Shown here: positions 47,601-56,030 of the stretch, piece after piece
How the letters are laid out: each line of letters starts with the position of its first letter
Numbering within the stretch: position 1 is the first letter of the stretch
Source of the DNA: Pseudomonas syringae
Lineage (GTDB): Bacteria > Pseudomonadota > Gammaproteobacteria > Pseudomonadales > Pseudomonadaceae
Reading direction: 5' to 3'
Length of the DNA: 64,000 nucleotides
Assembly: GCF_023278085.1 (NCBI RefSeq)
Contig: NZ_CP066265.1
Coordinates: forward strand, 2,014,501-2,078,500
Translations under genes and position numbers: made by a program
Notes under the pieces: generated by a model
What the model was told of the DNA's origin: nothing
Databases searched by the model: none
Seen by the model: only the letters and a program-made list of their open reading frames with translations

Positions 47601-48268
47601 TTGTTGATGATGTATTGCGTTGAAATCGTATCGCCGAGAAATACGTCGGCCTGATTGAAGGCAACCGCGTTGATCGCATTCTGGAAGGAGGGGTAGGTCT
47701 TGAGATTGGCACCAGGGTACGTGGCTTCGACATCGGCAGGCGGCAGATAGTGGTAGACCATGCTCAGGCGCATGCCTTTCAGGCCATCGTTCAGCGGGCG
47801 TGTTTCGCCGATGCGGGTCACCAGCACAGGCTGATCCACTGAATAGGGCTGTGACAGCCGGATATCGCGCTTGATGACTTCGAAACCATTGGCGGTGCCC
47901 AGCAGGTCTATTGTGCCGTCGACCAGTGCCTTGATCGCTGCATCGCGGCTTTCGAAACGCTTGACCCTGATCGGCAGATCCAGCGCTTTCGAAATGATTC
48001 CGGCGTAATCGGCAGTGATGCCTTCGTAATCGTTGCCGGAGATGGTGATGTCGAACGGCGGGTAATCGGGCGCCGACGTACCGAGGATCAGTTCGCGTCG
48101 ACCTCGCACCCACTGCCATTGGCCGCTGTCCAGCTTCACATCCATGTGAGCCGGGCTTGAGCGACCGAGCAGGGTGTAATGGTCGGCAGCCTCAAGGCTG
48201 GTCTGAATAGCCCAGCCCAGGCATAGGCCTATGGCCAGTATCAATAATTGTCTGAAGCGCTTGGACAT
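44642..48268 (-). CDS. BvgS-type unorthodox hybrid sensor histidine kinase
   Basis: 1208 residues. An N-terminal membrane/signal helix is followed by two periplasmic solute-binding (Venus flytrap) domains (~50-280, ~290-525), a membrane helix (~545-565, YQILIGAGLLLIGLLAWNAWM), a PAS domain (~580-700), HisKA with TMSHEIRTPMNAVIG (His ~722), HATPase_c (GAGLGLVICRSL), a receiver domain (ILVVDDHPANRLLL, VVADCNMPIMNG, Asp ~1014) and a C-terminal Hpt domain (IAHRIKGAARI, His ~1143). This is the full BvgS/EvgS phosphorelay. It is read from the same direction as the LuxR-type regulator 8 bp upstream, its likely partner. The ligand is unknown. Confidence 0.93.
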   Translation of the reverse strand: MSKRFRQLLILAIGLCLGWAIQTSLEAADHYTLLGRSSPAHMDVKLDSGQWQWVRGRRELILGTSAPDYPPFDITISGNDYEGITADYAGIISKALDLPIRVKRFESRDAAIKALVDGTIDLLGTANGFEVIKRDIRLSQPYSVDQPVLVTRIGETRPLNDGLKGMRLSMVYHYLPPADVEATYPGANLKTYPSFQNAINAVAFNQADVFLGDTISTQYIINKGYLNNVQMASFGKHEANGFSFAVRNDNTRLLEVINQTLKAIPVDERIDISRRWSAGNDLMLTDQKLQLTQREERWIAQHPSVRVVVNEAYAPLTFFDAKGNFRGITADLLELIRLRTGLKFDVKRSPSLTDMQNQVSQGRADMIGALVSSDEREDRLSFTRPYIDNSFVLVTRKDQGSPSYLEQMDGKRLAITQGSPMLEWLQRKYPKVVPLEIDNPFQALDMLAVGRTEGAVTSLLSANYFLSSGIFEERLQMTATIGEEPALISMATSRNAIELSSILDKALASIAPQDLAAINNRWRAYTPSSAKWHDYQRLIYQILIGAGLLLIGLLAWNAWMRRQIRQREAAERALSDQFEFMSALVDGTPHPIYVRDRDGLLRMCNDSYLSTFSTQREDIIGKSATDGVLGNAFEAREYAADYKRVMASNTALILDRPLHIGDRRLTIYHWILPFRDSLGEVQGIIGGWIDISERRQLIEELQTAKEQADAASRAKSTFLATMSHEIRTPMNAVIGMLELALKRADHGELDRPAIEVAYSSANELLDLIGDILDIARIESGRLALNPERANLRQLVESVVRVFDGLARQKDLNLVLELDSRINTDVLIDPLRFKQILSNLVSNAIKFTRYGQVKISLQAPDTPDPQQLQVHITVQDSGIGISVEDQQRLFEPFAQADNTGQMARTGAGLGLVICRSLCTMMGGSLSLDSEPGIGTRINMQLILTTLEPLASLPAVVTAEAQAQQVLNILVVDDHPANRLLLCQQLGFLGHHCEMAENGAQGLQRWMAGDFDLVVADCNMPIMNGYDLARSIRARELADSLPRCRVLGFTANAQHEETQRCLDAGMDDCLFKPISLKTLNEQLSCLTPLPRKVRPFNLQSISSLTGDRPEMVERLIAQLLSSNKDDQLMLAELVRDDNRRKVSEIAHRIKGAARIISADRVVQACDDLEQACEPDGSEAQLKACHEAMDLAMDELERALEAQQAKNSDQG

Positions 48269-48276
48269 CCGTTATC

Positions 48277-48903
48277 TCACACTAGCGCGTTACGTTTCGC
48301 CATCTCGATAAGGTCTACCAAGGTTTTTGTTTTCAGTTTTTGCATAAGACGGGTTTTGTAAGTACTGACCGTCTTGTTGCTCAGAAACATGCCTTTGGCT
48401 ATTTCCTTGTTGGAACGACCCTGCGCGAACAACTGCAATACCATCAGTTCGCGATCATTAACCAACTTGAACAGCTCGAGCTCGCTAGGATTTCCATCTT
48501 CACGAACGGCGCACGCCAATGCCTGACTGGGAAAGTAATTGTAGCCGGATAATACAGCTTTCACCGAACTGAGCAGTTCGCTCAGGTCTTCCTGCTTGCA
48601 TACGTAGCCGGAAGCCCCGGACTGCATGCAGCGAATGGCGAACAGGTTGGGCGTTTGCGAGGTGAGCACGAGAATTTTCGAGGGCAGGCCCATGGTGTTG
48701 AAGCGGGCCAGTACTTCAAGGCCATCGAGCTTGGGAATGCTGATATCGAGGATGATCAGGTCGGGCATGCATTCGCGAACCATTTGCATTGCGTCGACAC
48801 CGTTGTCGGTTTCGCCTACCACCTCATAGTTTTCGTTCTCCAGCAGCATTCTTACAGCCAGCCGGATAACCGGGTGGTCATCAATGATAAAGACTGAGTT
48901 CAT
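48277..48903 (-). CDS. BvgA/EvgA-type response regulator (NarL/LuxR family)
   Basis: 208 residues. The receiver domain has FIIDDHPVIRLAV (acidic pair Asp8-Asp9), phosphoacceptor Asp53 in LIILDISIPKLDG, and conserved Lys in SGYVCKQED. The C-terminal LuxR-type HTH (~145-205) is VNDRELMVLQLFAQGRSNKEIAKGMFLSNKTVSTYKTRLMQKLKTK. First gene of an operon with the hybrid kinase (8 bp apart). Targets unknown; a TAGGA/TCCTA dyad and repeated GAGTACGT upstream may be its own sites. Confidence 0.93.
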   Translation of the reverse strand: MNSVFIIDDHPVIRLAVRMLLENENYEVVGETDNGVDAMQMVRECMPDLIILDISIPKLDGLEVLARFNTMGLPSKILVLTSQTPNLFAIRCMQSGASGYVCKQEDLSELLSSVKAVLSGYNYFPSQALACAVREDGNPSELELFKLVNDRELMVLQLFAQGRSNKEIAKGMFLSNKTVSTYKTRLMQKLKTKTLVDLIEMAKRNALV

Positions 48904-49268
48904 ATTTTATTCCATACAAGCAGCGAAGAAAGCGCGCACCTTAGCTCAGATGATCGTGCAGGCACATGAAGAGACTTGGTCAGTAGGCATATATAGGAAA
49001 AGTCCTACAGTAATTAACGTATGGGAGTACGTAAAAGCCTACGTGGAACACGAGTACGTTTAAAAGTCGAAGCGTATTTTCTGCAAGTGCCAGTCACTGA
49101 TTAACAAATTGTTTATAACCATCAGGAATCATCATTCATGTTTAGTGTTGCTTTCCTACAGTTCTAAAAGTGGATTCACTAAGGGGGGCGGCTATTCATT
49201 GCTCCGCCTGTAAGTTCCGGTGTATGAAGCGGTCACTGTATCCAGGCCGACATGTGCAAATCCGTCCC
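48904..49268. promoter_or_regulatory. AT-richer control region upstream of the BvgA-like regulator
   Basis: About 365 bp without a gene. 48994-49007 is an inverted repeat TAGGA-AAAG-TCCTA, and CAGTAGG (48981-) with CCTACAG (49004-) forms an outer dyad. GAGTACGT occurs at 49025-49032 and again at 49052-49059, each followed by a run containing TAAAAG or TTTAAAAG. BvgA/EvgA regulators bind TAGGAA/TTCCTA-like sites, so autoregulation is plausible. Confidence 0.45.
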
Positions 49269-49667
49269 TCAGTCCTGAACGGATTGCGTTTCGAGCAGGC
49301 GACTCAGGTCGGGACCGTGCAAGGGCTTGCGCAGATAACCGAGCAGCGGCAGGTTACGTTTCAGGGCTGATTTCTGCAGGTTCTCAAGCTGCGCATCGGG
49401 CAGGCCGCTGAGCAGAATCGCCTGACGTGCCAGACCGTGGCGCAGGGCCTGATCAATGAGTTCAAGGCCGCTCAGATCGGGCAGGCACTGGTCACACAGC
49501 AGCAGGTCGTAGGGTGCGGGGCTACGCTGCATGGCGTTCATGGCGTCTGCTGCAGTGAGGGCCGGTGTCAGCAGAAAGTAGCCCTGATTGTTGAGCAGGA
49601 CTTCTGTGGCGATCAATTGGAAGGGGTGATCCTCCACCAGCAGGATGCGCAGATTGTTTCTGGACAT
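49269..49667 (-). CDS. single-domain response regulator (receiver only)
   Basis: 132 residues, CheY-like: acidic pair in LRILLVEDHPFQL, phosphoacceptor Asp59 in LLLCDQCLPDLSG, Ser in AILLSGLPDAQ, Lys in GYLRKPLHG. No output domain. It points in the same direction as the BvgA/BvgS-like genes, 365 bp upstream of them, and so may take part in the same phosphorelay, for example as a phosphate sink or a second target of the Hpt domain. Confidence 0.85.
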   Translation of the reverse strand: MSRNNLRILLVEDHPFQLIATEVLLNNQGYFLLTPALTAADAMNAMQRSPAPYDLLLCDQCLPDLSGLELIDQALRHGLARQAILLSGLPDAQLENLQKSALKRNLPLLGYLRKPLHGPDLSRLLETQSVQD

Positions 49668-49861
49668 GATTTTTCCGGAAAGGGCTTGGCGATGCCGCTA
49701 AGCATCGTCAGGCGTCATGCGAACCCGTAAGCGTCGCAGGCAGATGGATAAGGTGCCGACACGGCAGTGAAGTGGCTGGGATTATTGAGGGATGCAAGAA
49801 ATGCTGCGATAGGATTCGTCTGACAAGCGTGTAGGGCTTATCTGTATTTTTTCGGAGTCGA

Positions 49862-49912
49862 GAAAAATCGACCGACGGCCCACCCGCAAGCGTGCGGGTG
49901 TCCAGTCGGTCG
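49862..49912 (-). terminator. terminator of the dGTPase-like gene
   Basis: Outer stem CGACCGAC/GTCGGTCG enclosing ACCCGC/GCGGGT; on the minus strand it is followed by ATTTTTC. It starts 9 bp past the gene's stop. Confidence 0.8.
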
Positions 49913-49920
49913 GTGAGGGG

Positions 49921-51261
49921 CTATATCTGTCCTGAGCGTCCGGTCATTTCTCTGGCCATTTCGCTGGCGTAGCTGTCGGTCATTCCGGCGATGAAGTCGA
50001 TCATGCGCAGGAACGAGGCATGCAGCGGCGCTTTCGGGTCCGGCGCGCTGTTGCCCAGCAGGTCGAGAATCCGTCGATGCTTGAACGAGGGTGTCCTGCC
50101 GCCAAACTGTTCGAGCGCGGCACCGCAAAACGCGTTGAGCAGTATTTCCAGCGTGGTATAGGCACCGATTTCATGCAGCGTCTTGCGCTTGTCCTGGAAT
50201 ATTTTCTTGCGCGCCATGTCCTTGGCGCTCAAGACGCAGCGTTTGGCTGGCCCGTGCATGTGTTCGACCAGATCGCCTGGCAGGGTGCCGGCGAGCAGGG
50301 CATCCTGTTGTTCGACAAAAGCCCTGGCTGCGGCGTTGGTCAGGTGCTCGATGGCCTTGCCGCGCAGGATCGCCAGCTTGCGGCGTCGGGAGTCGCCCGG
50401 TCCGAGCTGGCGATAGGTTTCCGGCAGGTCATCGCCGACCAGCCCCAGCAGCAGCGACTCTACTTCTGCGTAGTCCAGCAGCTCCATCTCCAGCCCGTCT
50501 TCCAGATCGATCAGCGCGTAGCAGATGTCGTCTGCGGCTTCCATCAGGTAAACCAGTGGATGCCGCGCCCAGCGCTGCTCTTCAAGTTGCGGCAGACCGA
50601 GCTTGCCGGCGATCTGTTCGAGGATCGGCAATTCGCTCTGATAGCAGCCGAACTTGTGCTTCTTATAGCCCAGCGAATCAGCATGCCGGGCGGTCCACGG
50701 GTATTTGAGGTAGGTGCCCAGTGTGGCGTAGGTCAGGCGCGTGCCGCCGTCGAACTGGTGATATTCAAGCTGGGTCAGAACCCTGAACCCCTGAGCGTTG
50801 CCTTCGAAATTGAGGAAGTCGTTGCGCTCGGTATCGCTCATCGCATCCAGCCAGCCGCGCCCGGCAGCCTGATTGAACCAGTTGCGGATCGCGTCTTCGC
50901 CCGAATGGCCAAACGGCGGGTTGCCGATGTCATGGGCCAGGCAGGCTGATTGCACCACCATGCCCAGATCGCTGGGGTCGCACCAGTCGGGCAGGGCAGA
51001 GCGCAGGGTTTCACCTACGCGCATGCCCAGCGAGCGGCCGACGCAGCTGACTTCCAGCGAATGGGTAAGGCGCGTGTGAATGTGATCGTTGCTGGTCACC
51101 GGATGGACCTGGGTCTTGCGGCCCAGACGGCGAAAGGCGCCGGAAAAGATGATGCGGTCGTGGTCCTTGTGAAACGGGCTGCGCCCCAGTTCTTCGGGAC
51201 TGTGCAGGGTTTTGCCAAGTCGTTCGCGGTTAAGCAGGGTCTGCCAATCCAAGGCGGTCAC
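49921..51261 (-). CDS. deoxyguanosinetriphosphate triphosphohydrolase-like protein
   Basis: 446 residues, beginning with GTG at 51261. It belongs to the HD-domain dNTPase family: [27 protein letters not shown] (first His), [21 protein letters not shown] (HD pair), [19 protein letters not shown] (Asp). These enzymes release tripolyphosphate from dNTPs. E. coli Dgt is ~505 residues; the ~440-residue form is the dgt-like group common in Pseudomonas, whose in vivo role may be dNTP balance or ssDNA/phage response. Confidence 0.93.
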   Translation of the reverse strand: MTALDWQTLLNRERLGKTLHSPEELGRSPFHKDHDRIIFSGAFRRLGRKTQVHPVTSNDHIHTRLTHSLEVSCVGRSLGMRVGETLRSALPDWCDPSDLGMVVQSACLAHDIGNPPFGHSGEDAIRNWFNQAAGRGWLDAMSDTERNDFLNFEGNAQGFRVLTQLEYHQFDGGTRLTYATLGTYLKYPWTARHADSLGYKKHKFGCYQSELPILEQIAGKLGLPQLEEQRWARHPLVYLMEAADDICYALIDLEDGLEMELLDYAEVESLLLGLVGDDLPETYRQLGPGDSRRRKLAILRGKAIEHLTNAAARAFVEQQDALLAGTLPGDLVEHMHGPAKRCVLSAKDMARKKIFQDKRKTLHEIGAYTTLEILLNAFCGAALEQFGGRTPSFKHRRILDLLGNSAPDPKAPLHASFLRMIDFIAGMTDSYASEMAREMTGRSGQI

Positions 51262-51345
51262 TCCGTCAAAAGTCGTTGCCTAGCTTCCCGGTTCGACACG
51301 CTGGCCGCAAGGGCTTCAGGTGGTGCACACAGAAAACAGGCCTCA

Positions 51346-51386
51346 TGAAAAAGCAAATGCCCGCCCCGGAGTTCCGGGGCAGGCAT
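51346..51386 (-). terminator. terminator of the DUF883/holin-like operon
   Basis: Stem GCCCCGGA/TCCGGGGC extended by ATGCC/GGCAT past a mismatch; on the minus strand it is followed by TTGCTTTTTC. Confidence 0.75.
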
Positions 51387-51424
51387 GTACGTTCAAGCCT
51401 GACTCACGCTAAAAGCCGCAGCGA

Positions 51425-51781
51425 TCAGAGTCTTTTGTTGCGATTCTGTATGGCACGACTTTGCATGGCCACCTTGATCAGCGGCGTCAAGGTGATGCCC
51501 AGTTTCAGCAGGCGACCCAGCAGGCTGGTGCGCCCGGTCTTGGCACGTTTGCCGCTCAAAAAGCCGAGCAGTGCGACCGACCCCACGCCCCAGAGCGGCG
51601 CGTGACGGAAGCCCAGCGCGCTTTTCCAGTCGTGCCGAATACCGCGAAAGCGTTGCAGCGGCTGCAACAGTTGCGTGGATTCGTGGCGTATTTCCTGACG
51701 ATGCATCTCCATGCGCAGGCGGATCAGGGCCTTGCGCAATTCGCGTCGGGTATTGCTCTGGTGCGACTTGGGTTCACTCAT
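51425..51781 (-). CDS. small membrane-associated hypothetical protein (third gene of YqjD/YqjE-type operon)
   Basis: 118 residues, strongly basic, with an Arg/Gln/Glu-rich N-terminal helix (RRELRKALIRLRMEMHRQEIRHES) and two weak hydrophobic segments (APLWGVGSVALLGFLSG, LLGRLLKLGITLTPLIKVAM). I do not recognise a defined family; its place after the YqjE-like gene, overlapping it by 4 bp, suggests a YqjK-like partner in the same envelope module. Confidence 0.75.
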   Translation of the reverse strand: MSEPKSHQSNTRRELRKALIRLRMEMHRQEIRHESTQLLQPLQRFRGIRHDWKSALGFRHAPLWGVGSVALLGFLSGKRAKTGRTSLLGRLLKLGITLTPLIKVAMQSRAIQNRNKRL

Positions 51782-52170
51782 GGCATCAATCGCTCACGGT
51801 CATTGGCCAGTTCTTCAAGGGTCGCGTGAAACGGTGACGACTCATCGAAAATAGCTGACTTCAGGCGCAATCCGCAGAAGATGGCGGCCAGAAAGTAGAA
51901 CGTACACAGGCCGATAATCCCGGCCAGTCGATAACTGTCCCACAGAACGATCAGCAGCAAGGCCGAGAGTCCGGTCAGCAGCAGCAGGCCGAAAACCAGT
52001 GCCAGCCCGGCAAACAGGAGCAGGCTGACGGTTCGCGCTTTTTGCTCCTGCAACTCGATGCCGAACAGTTCGACATGGGTGTGCAACAGGCCAAGGAAAG
52101 CAGCGCCGAGACGCCGCGGTGAAGAGCCCGGAGTTCCCTCGGGCGGTGCTGATTCCGTTCCAAGAGTCAT
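51778..52170 (-). CDS. phage-holin-like superfamily membrane protein (YqjE type)
   Basis: 130 residues with two adjacent membrane helices (VSLLLFAGLALVFGLLLLTGLSALLLIVLW and LAGIIGLCTFYFLAAIFCGLRL) and a preceding amphipathic LGLLHTHVELFGIELQEQKAR, the pattern of Phage_holin_3_6/YqjE proteins. It is not a phage gene in this setting: it sits between a DUF883 gene (4 bp upstream) and a small basic protein gene (4 bp overlap). Confidence 0.85.
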   Translation of the reverse strand: MTLGTESAPPEGTPGSSPRRLGAAFLGLLHTHVELFGIELQEQKARTVSLLLFAGLALVFGLLLLTGLSALLLIVLWDSYRLAGIIGLCTFYFLAAIFCGLRLKSAIFDESSPFHATLEELANDRERLMP

Positions 52171-52174
52171 GATG

Positions 52175-52489
52175 TTAGCGCCTTGTAGCCAGCAGACCGA
52201 TCAGAAAACCGACACCGGCAGCGATACCGACCGACTGCCAAGGGTTGTTCTGAACGTAATCTTCGGTAGCGACGACTGCTGCTTCGCCGCGCTCGCGCAG
52301 CGAGTCTTCGGTGGTCTTCAGCGTCTCTTTGGCACGCAGCAGGCTTTCACGGATCTGAGCACGCAGTTCGTCAGCCTGATCACCTGCCAGAGACGCCGTG
52401 TGCGCCAGCAGTTTCTCAGTGTCGGCAACCAGTACCTGAAAGTCGGCTCTCAGGATTTCCTGAGCATTCTGTGCGGTTTCGCGAGCCAT
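52175..52489 (-). CDS. DUF883 (ElaB/YqjD) ribosome-associated membrane protein
   Basis: 104 residues from ATG 52489 (CGGAGAAAATC upstream). A long amphipathic, coiled-coil-like N-terminal region (VADTEKLLAHTASLAGDQADELRAQIRESLLRAKETLK) is followed by a C-terminal anchor (YVQNNPWQSVGIAAGVGFLIGLLATRR) ending in two arginines. The ElaB/YqjD/YgaM family is tail-anchored in the inner membrane and binds ribosomes in stationary phase; expression is usually RpoS-linked. First gene of a three-gene operon. Confidence 0.92.
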   Translation of the reverse strand: MARETAQNAQEILRADFQVLVADTEKLLAHTASLAGDQADELRAQIRESLLRAKETLKTTEDSLRERGEAAVVATEDYVQNNPWQSVGIAAGVGFLIGLLATRR

Positions 52490-52771
52490 GATTTTCTCCG
52501 TTTGGGTGGCGTATGGATGTTTCGAGTGCAAGTGATTCCTGAAGGTTCACTTCGATTGTTGCATCGTGCCCGATCAGGCGCTTTACAGCCGCTGTACCTT
52601 ACTCCAAAAGGGCGCGTCAGGAAAAATCAGCGCTGACCGAGACATTTGGGGGTTCCGTATTTCTGGCCTTTGGCTATGCTCCACACGCGTCACCCCGTGC
52701 AGGGGCAAATAGCGCACGCCCGACGTGGCAATCGACAGGTTTCTGAAAATACCGAGAGGATGGAGAAAGGC

Positions 52772-53857
52772 ATGGAGCGGCTGTATTCCCTGCAAGGTCT
52801 CAGGGGCGTTGCAGTCCTTGGCGTGGTGCTGTTTCACATGATGTCGGTAGAGAGCAAGTTTTCCGGCGGCGATATTCTGCTGCCGCCGCTGCTCGATTTT
52901 TTCCAGCTGGGTGTCGATCTGTTCTTTGTCATCAGCGGGTTCGTGATGGTGATTGTCAGCCGCGGCCGTTTCCAGAGCAGCGTAGAGGCGCAACGCTTTC
53001 TGTTCAACAGGCTGTCACGGATCTACCCCACGTACTGGCTGTATTTCTTTATTACCCTTGCGGTCTATCTGGTGCAGCCAGGCATGGTCAACAGCGGACA
53101 TGGCTCGTCCAACCTGCTCATGTCGTTCCTGTTGCTGCCCAACGACAAAGTGCTGTTGGTGATGGTTGCCTGGTCGCTTTTGTTCGAGCTGTGGTTCTAC
53201 GTGGTGTTCTCCGGCTTGCTGCTGTTTCGCGAGCGGCTTTTGCCATCGCTGCTGGGCATCTGGGCGCTGGTCATCATCGTCTTCAACGCGCTGGCCGACT
53301 GGCAGGACTATTCGTCCGCGCTGAAAATCATTCTCCACCCTTACTCGCTGGAATTCATCATTGGCGCGGCGCTGGCGCTGTTCTTCTATGGTCGGCACAG
53401 CGCGCGCCTGCCGACCGTAGCCGTTTATGCCTTGCTGGGCGCGGGGTTGCTGCCGGGTATCGCGCTGATTGGCTATTACCGGCTGTATGACAGTCAGGGG
53501 CTGGCGCGCATGTTGCTGGTGGGTAGCGTATTCGGTGTGCTGGTGCTGACCCTGGCATTGCTGGAACGGCGCAAACGGCTTTCGGTGCCTGGCGCTCTGG
53601 TGGTCGTGGGTGACATGTCCTACACCATCTATCTGTCTCACCTGCTTGTACTGGGTGTTATCGGCCGAATCTGGAGCCTGGTCGGCGCATGGCCCGAAAG
53701 CTATCTGGATAATCTGTTGTTTGCCCTGCTGATGATGGCAGCAGCGATCTGCTATGGCTGGGTCGGTTATCGCTGTTTCGAGAAGCCGGTACTGGACCGC
53801 GCCAATGCGTTCAGCAAGCGGCACTTCAGGGCGAATTCGGCAAGGGCAGGGGCATAG
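52772..53857 (+). CDS. acyltransferase family 3 membrane protein (OafA/YrhL type)
   Basis: 361 residues from ATG 52772, which has GGAG 6 nt upstream; ATG 52760 four codons earlier is possible. N-terminal family motif LYSLQGLRGVAVLGVVLFHMM (conserved Arg and His), then FFQLGVDLFFVISGFVMVI, RLSRIYPTYWLYFFITLAVYL, and about ten membrane helices. Such enzymes move acetyl or other acyl groups onto sugars of O-antigen or exopolysaccharide at the inner membrane. No glycan gene cluster is adjacent, so the acceptor cannot be inferred. Confidence 0.9.
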   Translation: MERLYSLQGLRGVAVLGVVLFHMMSVESKFSGGDILLPPLLDFFQLGVDLFFVISGFVMVIVSRGRFQSSVEAQRFLFNRLSRIYPTYWLYFFITLAVYLVQPGMVNSGHGSSNLLMSFLLLPNDKVLLVMVAWSLLFELWFYVVFSGLLLFRERLLPSLLGIWALVIIVFNALADWQDYSSALKIILHPYSLEFIIGAALALFFYGRHSARLPTVAVYALLGAGLLPGIALIGYYRLYDSQGLARMLLVGSVFGVLVLTLALLERRKRLSVPGALVVVGDMSYTIYLSHLLVLGVIGRIWSLVGAWPESYLDNLLFALLMMAAAICYGWVGYRCFEKPVLDRANAFSKRHFRANSARAGA

Positions 53858-53946
53858 CAACATGCGCCTGCCCGGCAACTCGACGTTACTCCGTACCACG
53901 CCTAGAATGGTTTCCGGTTACCCGTATTGATTGCGAGGATGCACGC

Positions 53947-54189
53947 ATGCCACCCGAATGCCAGCTGTTCGGAACCCCGGGATGTCAGCTGTGCGAGATC
54001 GCCGAAGCGGTGTTGCTGCCGTTTGCGATCGAGCATGGCCTGATGCTTGAACTGATCGACATCAGCGAGGATGAGCAGCTCTTCGAGCGCTACGAGCTGT
54101 GCATCCCTGTGCTGCGTCGTGTCGACACCGGGGAAGAGCTGGAATGGCCTTTTGACGCGCCACAGGTGGCGTCATTCCTGAGCCGTTGA
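53947..54189 (+). CDS. glutaredoxin-like (DUF836) thioredoxin-fold protein
   Basis: 80 residues, MPPECQLFGTPGCQLCEIAEA, with a CxxC redox motif at Cys13-Cys16 and the cis-proline in CIPVLRR. The family is a short thioredoxin-fold protein common in Pseudomonas; its partner is not known. Stands alone between the acyltransferase gene and pcaQ. Confidence 0.85.
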   Translation: MPPECQLFGTPGCQLCEIAEAVLLPFAIEHGLMLELIDISEDEQLFERYELCIPVLRRVDTGEELEWPFDAPQVASFLSR

Positions 54190-54242
54190 GTCTCTCGTCG
54201 AGCGGCATTTTCCTATCTTCATTTCCTTGGACCTGACGCGCA

Positions 54243-55172
54243 TTGAATATCGATACCCGGATCAAATTCCGCCATCTGGTGTGCTTCCTCGAAGTGGCGC
54301 GTCAGGGCAGTCTGGCGCGCGCGTCGGACGTGTTGTCGATCAGCCAGCCGGCCCTGTCCAAAAGCATCAAGGAATTGGAAACCCTGCTGGCGACTACGCT
54401 CTTTGTGCGCAGCAAGAGTGGTGCTGCACTCACCGAAGCAGGCGTCGCGTTCATGCGTTTCGCCGGGCCGAGTGTTCAGGCGCTGCGGGAAGGCGTCAGC
54501 AGCCTGCGTTCCGGCGAGCATGACACGGTGACCGCGCGGCTCGGCGTGTTGTCCACGGCCGAAAGTCTGCTGGTGCCGGAGGTGATCAATCGCCTGCATG
54601 AACGGCACCCGGCGCTGATCGTCAGCGTGATGACCGGCCCCAGCGCCTGGCTGCTTTCGCAATTGCGGGTCGGGGAGCTGGATCTGGTGGTCGGCCGCAT
54701 GACCGACAGCCCCCAGATTCAGGGCCTTGTTTTCGAGCATTTGTATAACGAGTCAATGACGCTGGTGGTGCGCAGCGACCATCCGCTGCTGGCCGCGCCC
54801 CTCAAGCGTGAAAGCCTGGAGCAGTTCCCGCTGGTGCTGCCGCTGGCGGGCACCACTATCCGCAAGTTCGCTGACAGCCTGTTCGTGCAGTGCGGTATCC
54901 AGATGCCGCGTCAGCGCCTGGAAACGCTTTCTCTTACACTGAGCCGCCGCTACGTGCAATGCAGCAACGCGATCTGGATCGCGCCGCTGGATGCCGTCTC
55001 GCTGGAGTTGAAAGGCGGCACGCTGGTCGAACTGGACATGGGCATTCGTGAGCCAGGCGGCTCGGTCGGGCTGTGCAGCAACCCGGCCCTGCCACTGACC
55101 CGCGCGGCGCAATGGTGCGTGGATGAATTGCGCAGTGTCGGGGAGGCGTATCGCGGTGACCAGTATCCATAA
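54243..55172 (+). CDS. pcaQ: LysR-type activator of protocatechuate genes
   Basis: 309 residues beginning at TTG 54243 (MNIDTRIKFRHLVCFLEVARQGSLARASDVLSISQPALSKSIKELE). The N-terminal winged HTH (~1-65) is followed by a periplasmic-binding-protein-like effector domain (ARLGVLSTAESLLVPEVINRLHERHPAL, VGELDLVVGRMTDSP, VRSDHPLL). PcaQ activates pca genes in response to a lactone or muconate intermediate. It is read in the same direction as pcaHG and lies just upstream, whereas pcaQ is often divergent; a PcaQ-like dyad overlaps its stop codon. Confidence 0.92.
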   Translation: MNIDTRIKFRHLVCFLEVARQGSLARASDVLSISQPALSKSIKELETLLATTLFVRSKSGAALTEAGVAFMRFAGPSVQALREGVSSLRSGEHDTVTARLGVLSTAESLLVPEVINRLHERHPALIVSVMTGPSAWLLSQLRVGELDLVVGRMTDSPQIQGLVFEHLYNESMTLVVRSDHPLLAAPLKRESLEQFPLVLPLAGTTIRKFADSLFVQCGIQMPRQRLETLSLTLSRRYVQCSNAIWIAPLDAVSLELKGGTLVELDMGIREPGGSVGLCSNPALPLTRAAQWCVDELRSVGEAYRGDQYP

Positions 55173-55188
55173 CCATTTGGTTATGGAT
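55165..55188 (+). promoter_or_regulatory. PcaQ-type operator upstream of pcaHG
   Basis: A perfect dyad of 11-bp arms ATCCATAACCA and TGGTTATGGAT with TT between. The inner ATAACC-N4-GGTTAT fits the ATAACC-N4-GGTTAA PcaQ site known from rhizobia. It begins inside the pcaQ 3' end and includes its stop codon (55170-55172), about 110 bp before pcaH. Confidence 0.8.
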
Positions 55189-55299
55189 GGCGGAGTTTAT
55201 TTCAGTTCTCTATAAGCATGAGTTGCGCGACACTTTGCCGCAGCCTGGAGCGCAAGTGATCGACGCCTGCGCGCTCATAAGAAAAACAAGGAGAACGCC

Positions 55300-56019
55300 A
55301 TGTCTGCTGCGGACAACAGCCGCTTCGTCATTCGTGACCGAAACTGGCACCCCAAAGCCCTGACCCCGGACTACAAGACTTCGATCCTGCGCTCGCCGCG
55401 TCAGGCGCTGGTCAGCATTCCACAATCCATTTCCGAGACATCAGGTCCGGATTTCTCGCATCTGACGTTCGGCCAGCATGACAACGACCTGCTGCTCAAT
55501 TTCAATAACGGTGGCTTGCCCATCGGCGAGCGCATTCTGATTGCTGGTAACGTTTGTGATCAGTACGGCAAGCCGATTCCCCACACGCTGGTGGAAATCT
55601 GGCAGGCCAACGCGGGTGGTCGTTATCGGCACAAACGCGATGCCTATCTGGCACCTATCGACCCCAACTTCGGTGGCGTGGGACGAGCTCTGACCGACAG
55701 CGAAGGCAACTACAGCTTTCGCACGGTCAAACCCGGCCCGTACCCTTGGCGCAACGGCCCCAATGACTGGCGTCCGGCCCACGTGCATGTGTCGATCAGC
55801 GGCCCGTCGATTGCCACGCGGCTGATTACCCAGTTGTATTTCGAAGGTGATCCATTGATTCCGATCTGCCCGATCGTCAAGTCAATCACCAACCCCGATG
55901 CGGTGCAGAGCCTGATCGCGCGACTCGATCTGGCGCTGGGTAACCCGATGGATTGCCTGGCGTATCGCTTTGACATCGTTCTGCGCGGTCAGCGCAAGAC
56001 CCACTTCGAAAACTGCTGA
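55300..56019 (+). CDS. pcaH: protocatechuate 3,4-dioxygenase, beta subunit
   Basis: 239 residues. The enzyme opens the protocatechuate ring between the two hydroxyls to give 3-carboxy-cis,cis-muconate, using non-haem Fe(III). The beta subunit holds the iron ligands (two Tyr, two His). Seen: [63 protein letters not shown] (His ligands) and [11 protein letters not shown]. Length is typical. It is followed by pcaG after 11 bp, preceded by AAGGAGAACGCC. Confidence 0.96.
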   Translation: MSAADNSRFVIRDRNWHPKALTPDYKTSILRSPRQALVSIPQSISETSGPDFSHLTFGQHDNDLLLNFNNGGLPIGERILIAGNVCDQYGKPIPHTLVEIWQANAGGRYRHKRDAYLAPIDPNFGGVGRALTDSEGNYSFRTVKPGPYPWRNGPNDWRPAHVHVSISGPSIATRLITQLYFEGDPLIPICPIVKSITNPDAVQSLIARLDLALGNPMDCLAYRFDIVLRGQRKTHFENC

Positions 56020-56030
56020 GGAGGTCCGTC

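Noticed and set aside
51778..52170. Prophage remnant because of the holin-like protein
   Set aside because: YqjE-type holin-like proteins are chromosomal envelope proteins and this one is embedded in a DUF883 operon; no phage genes are near.
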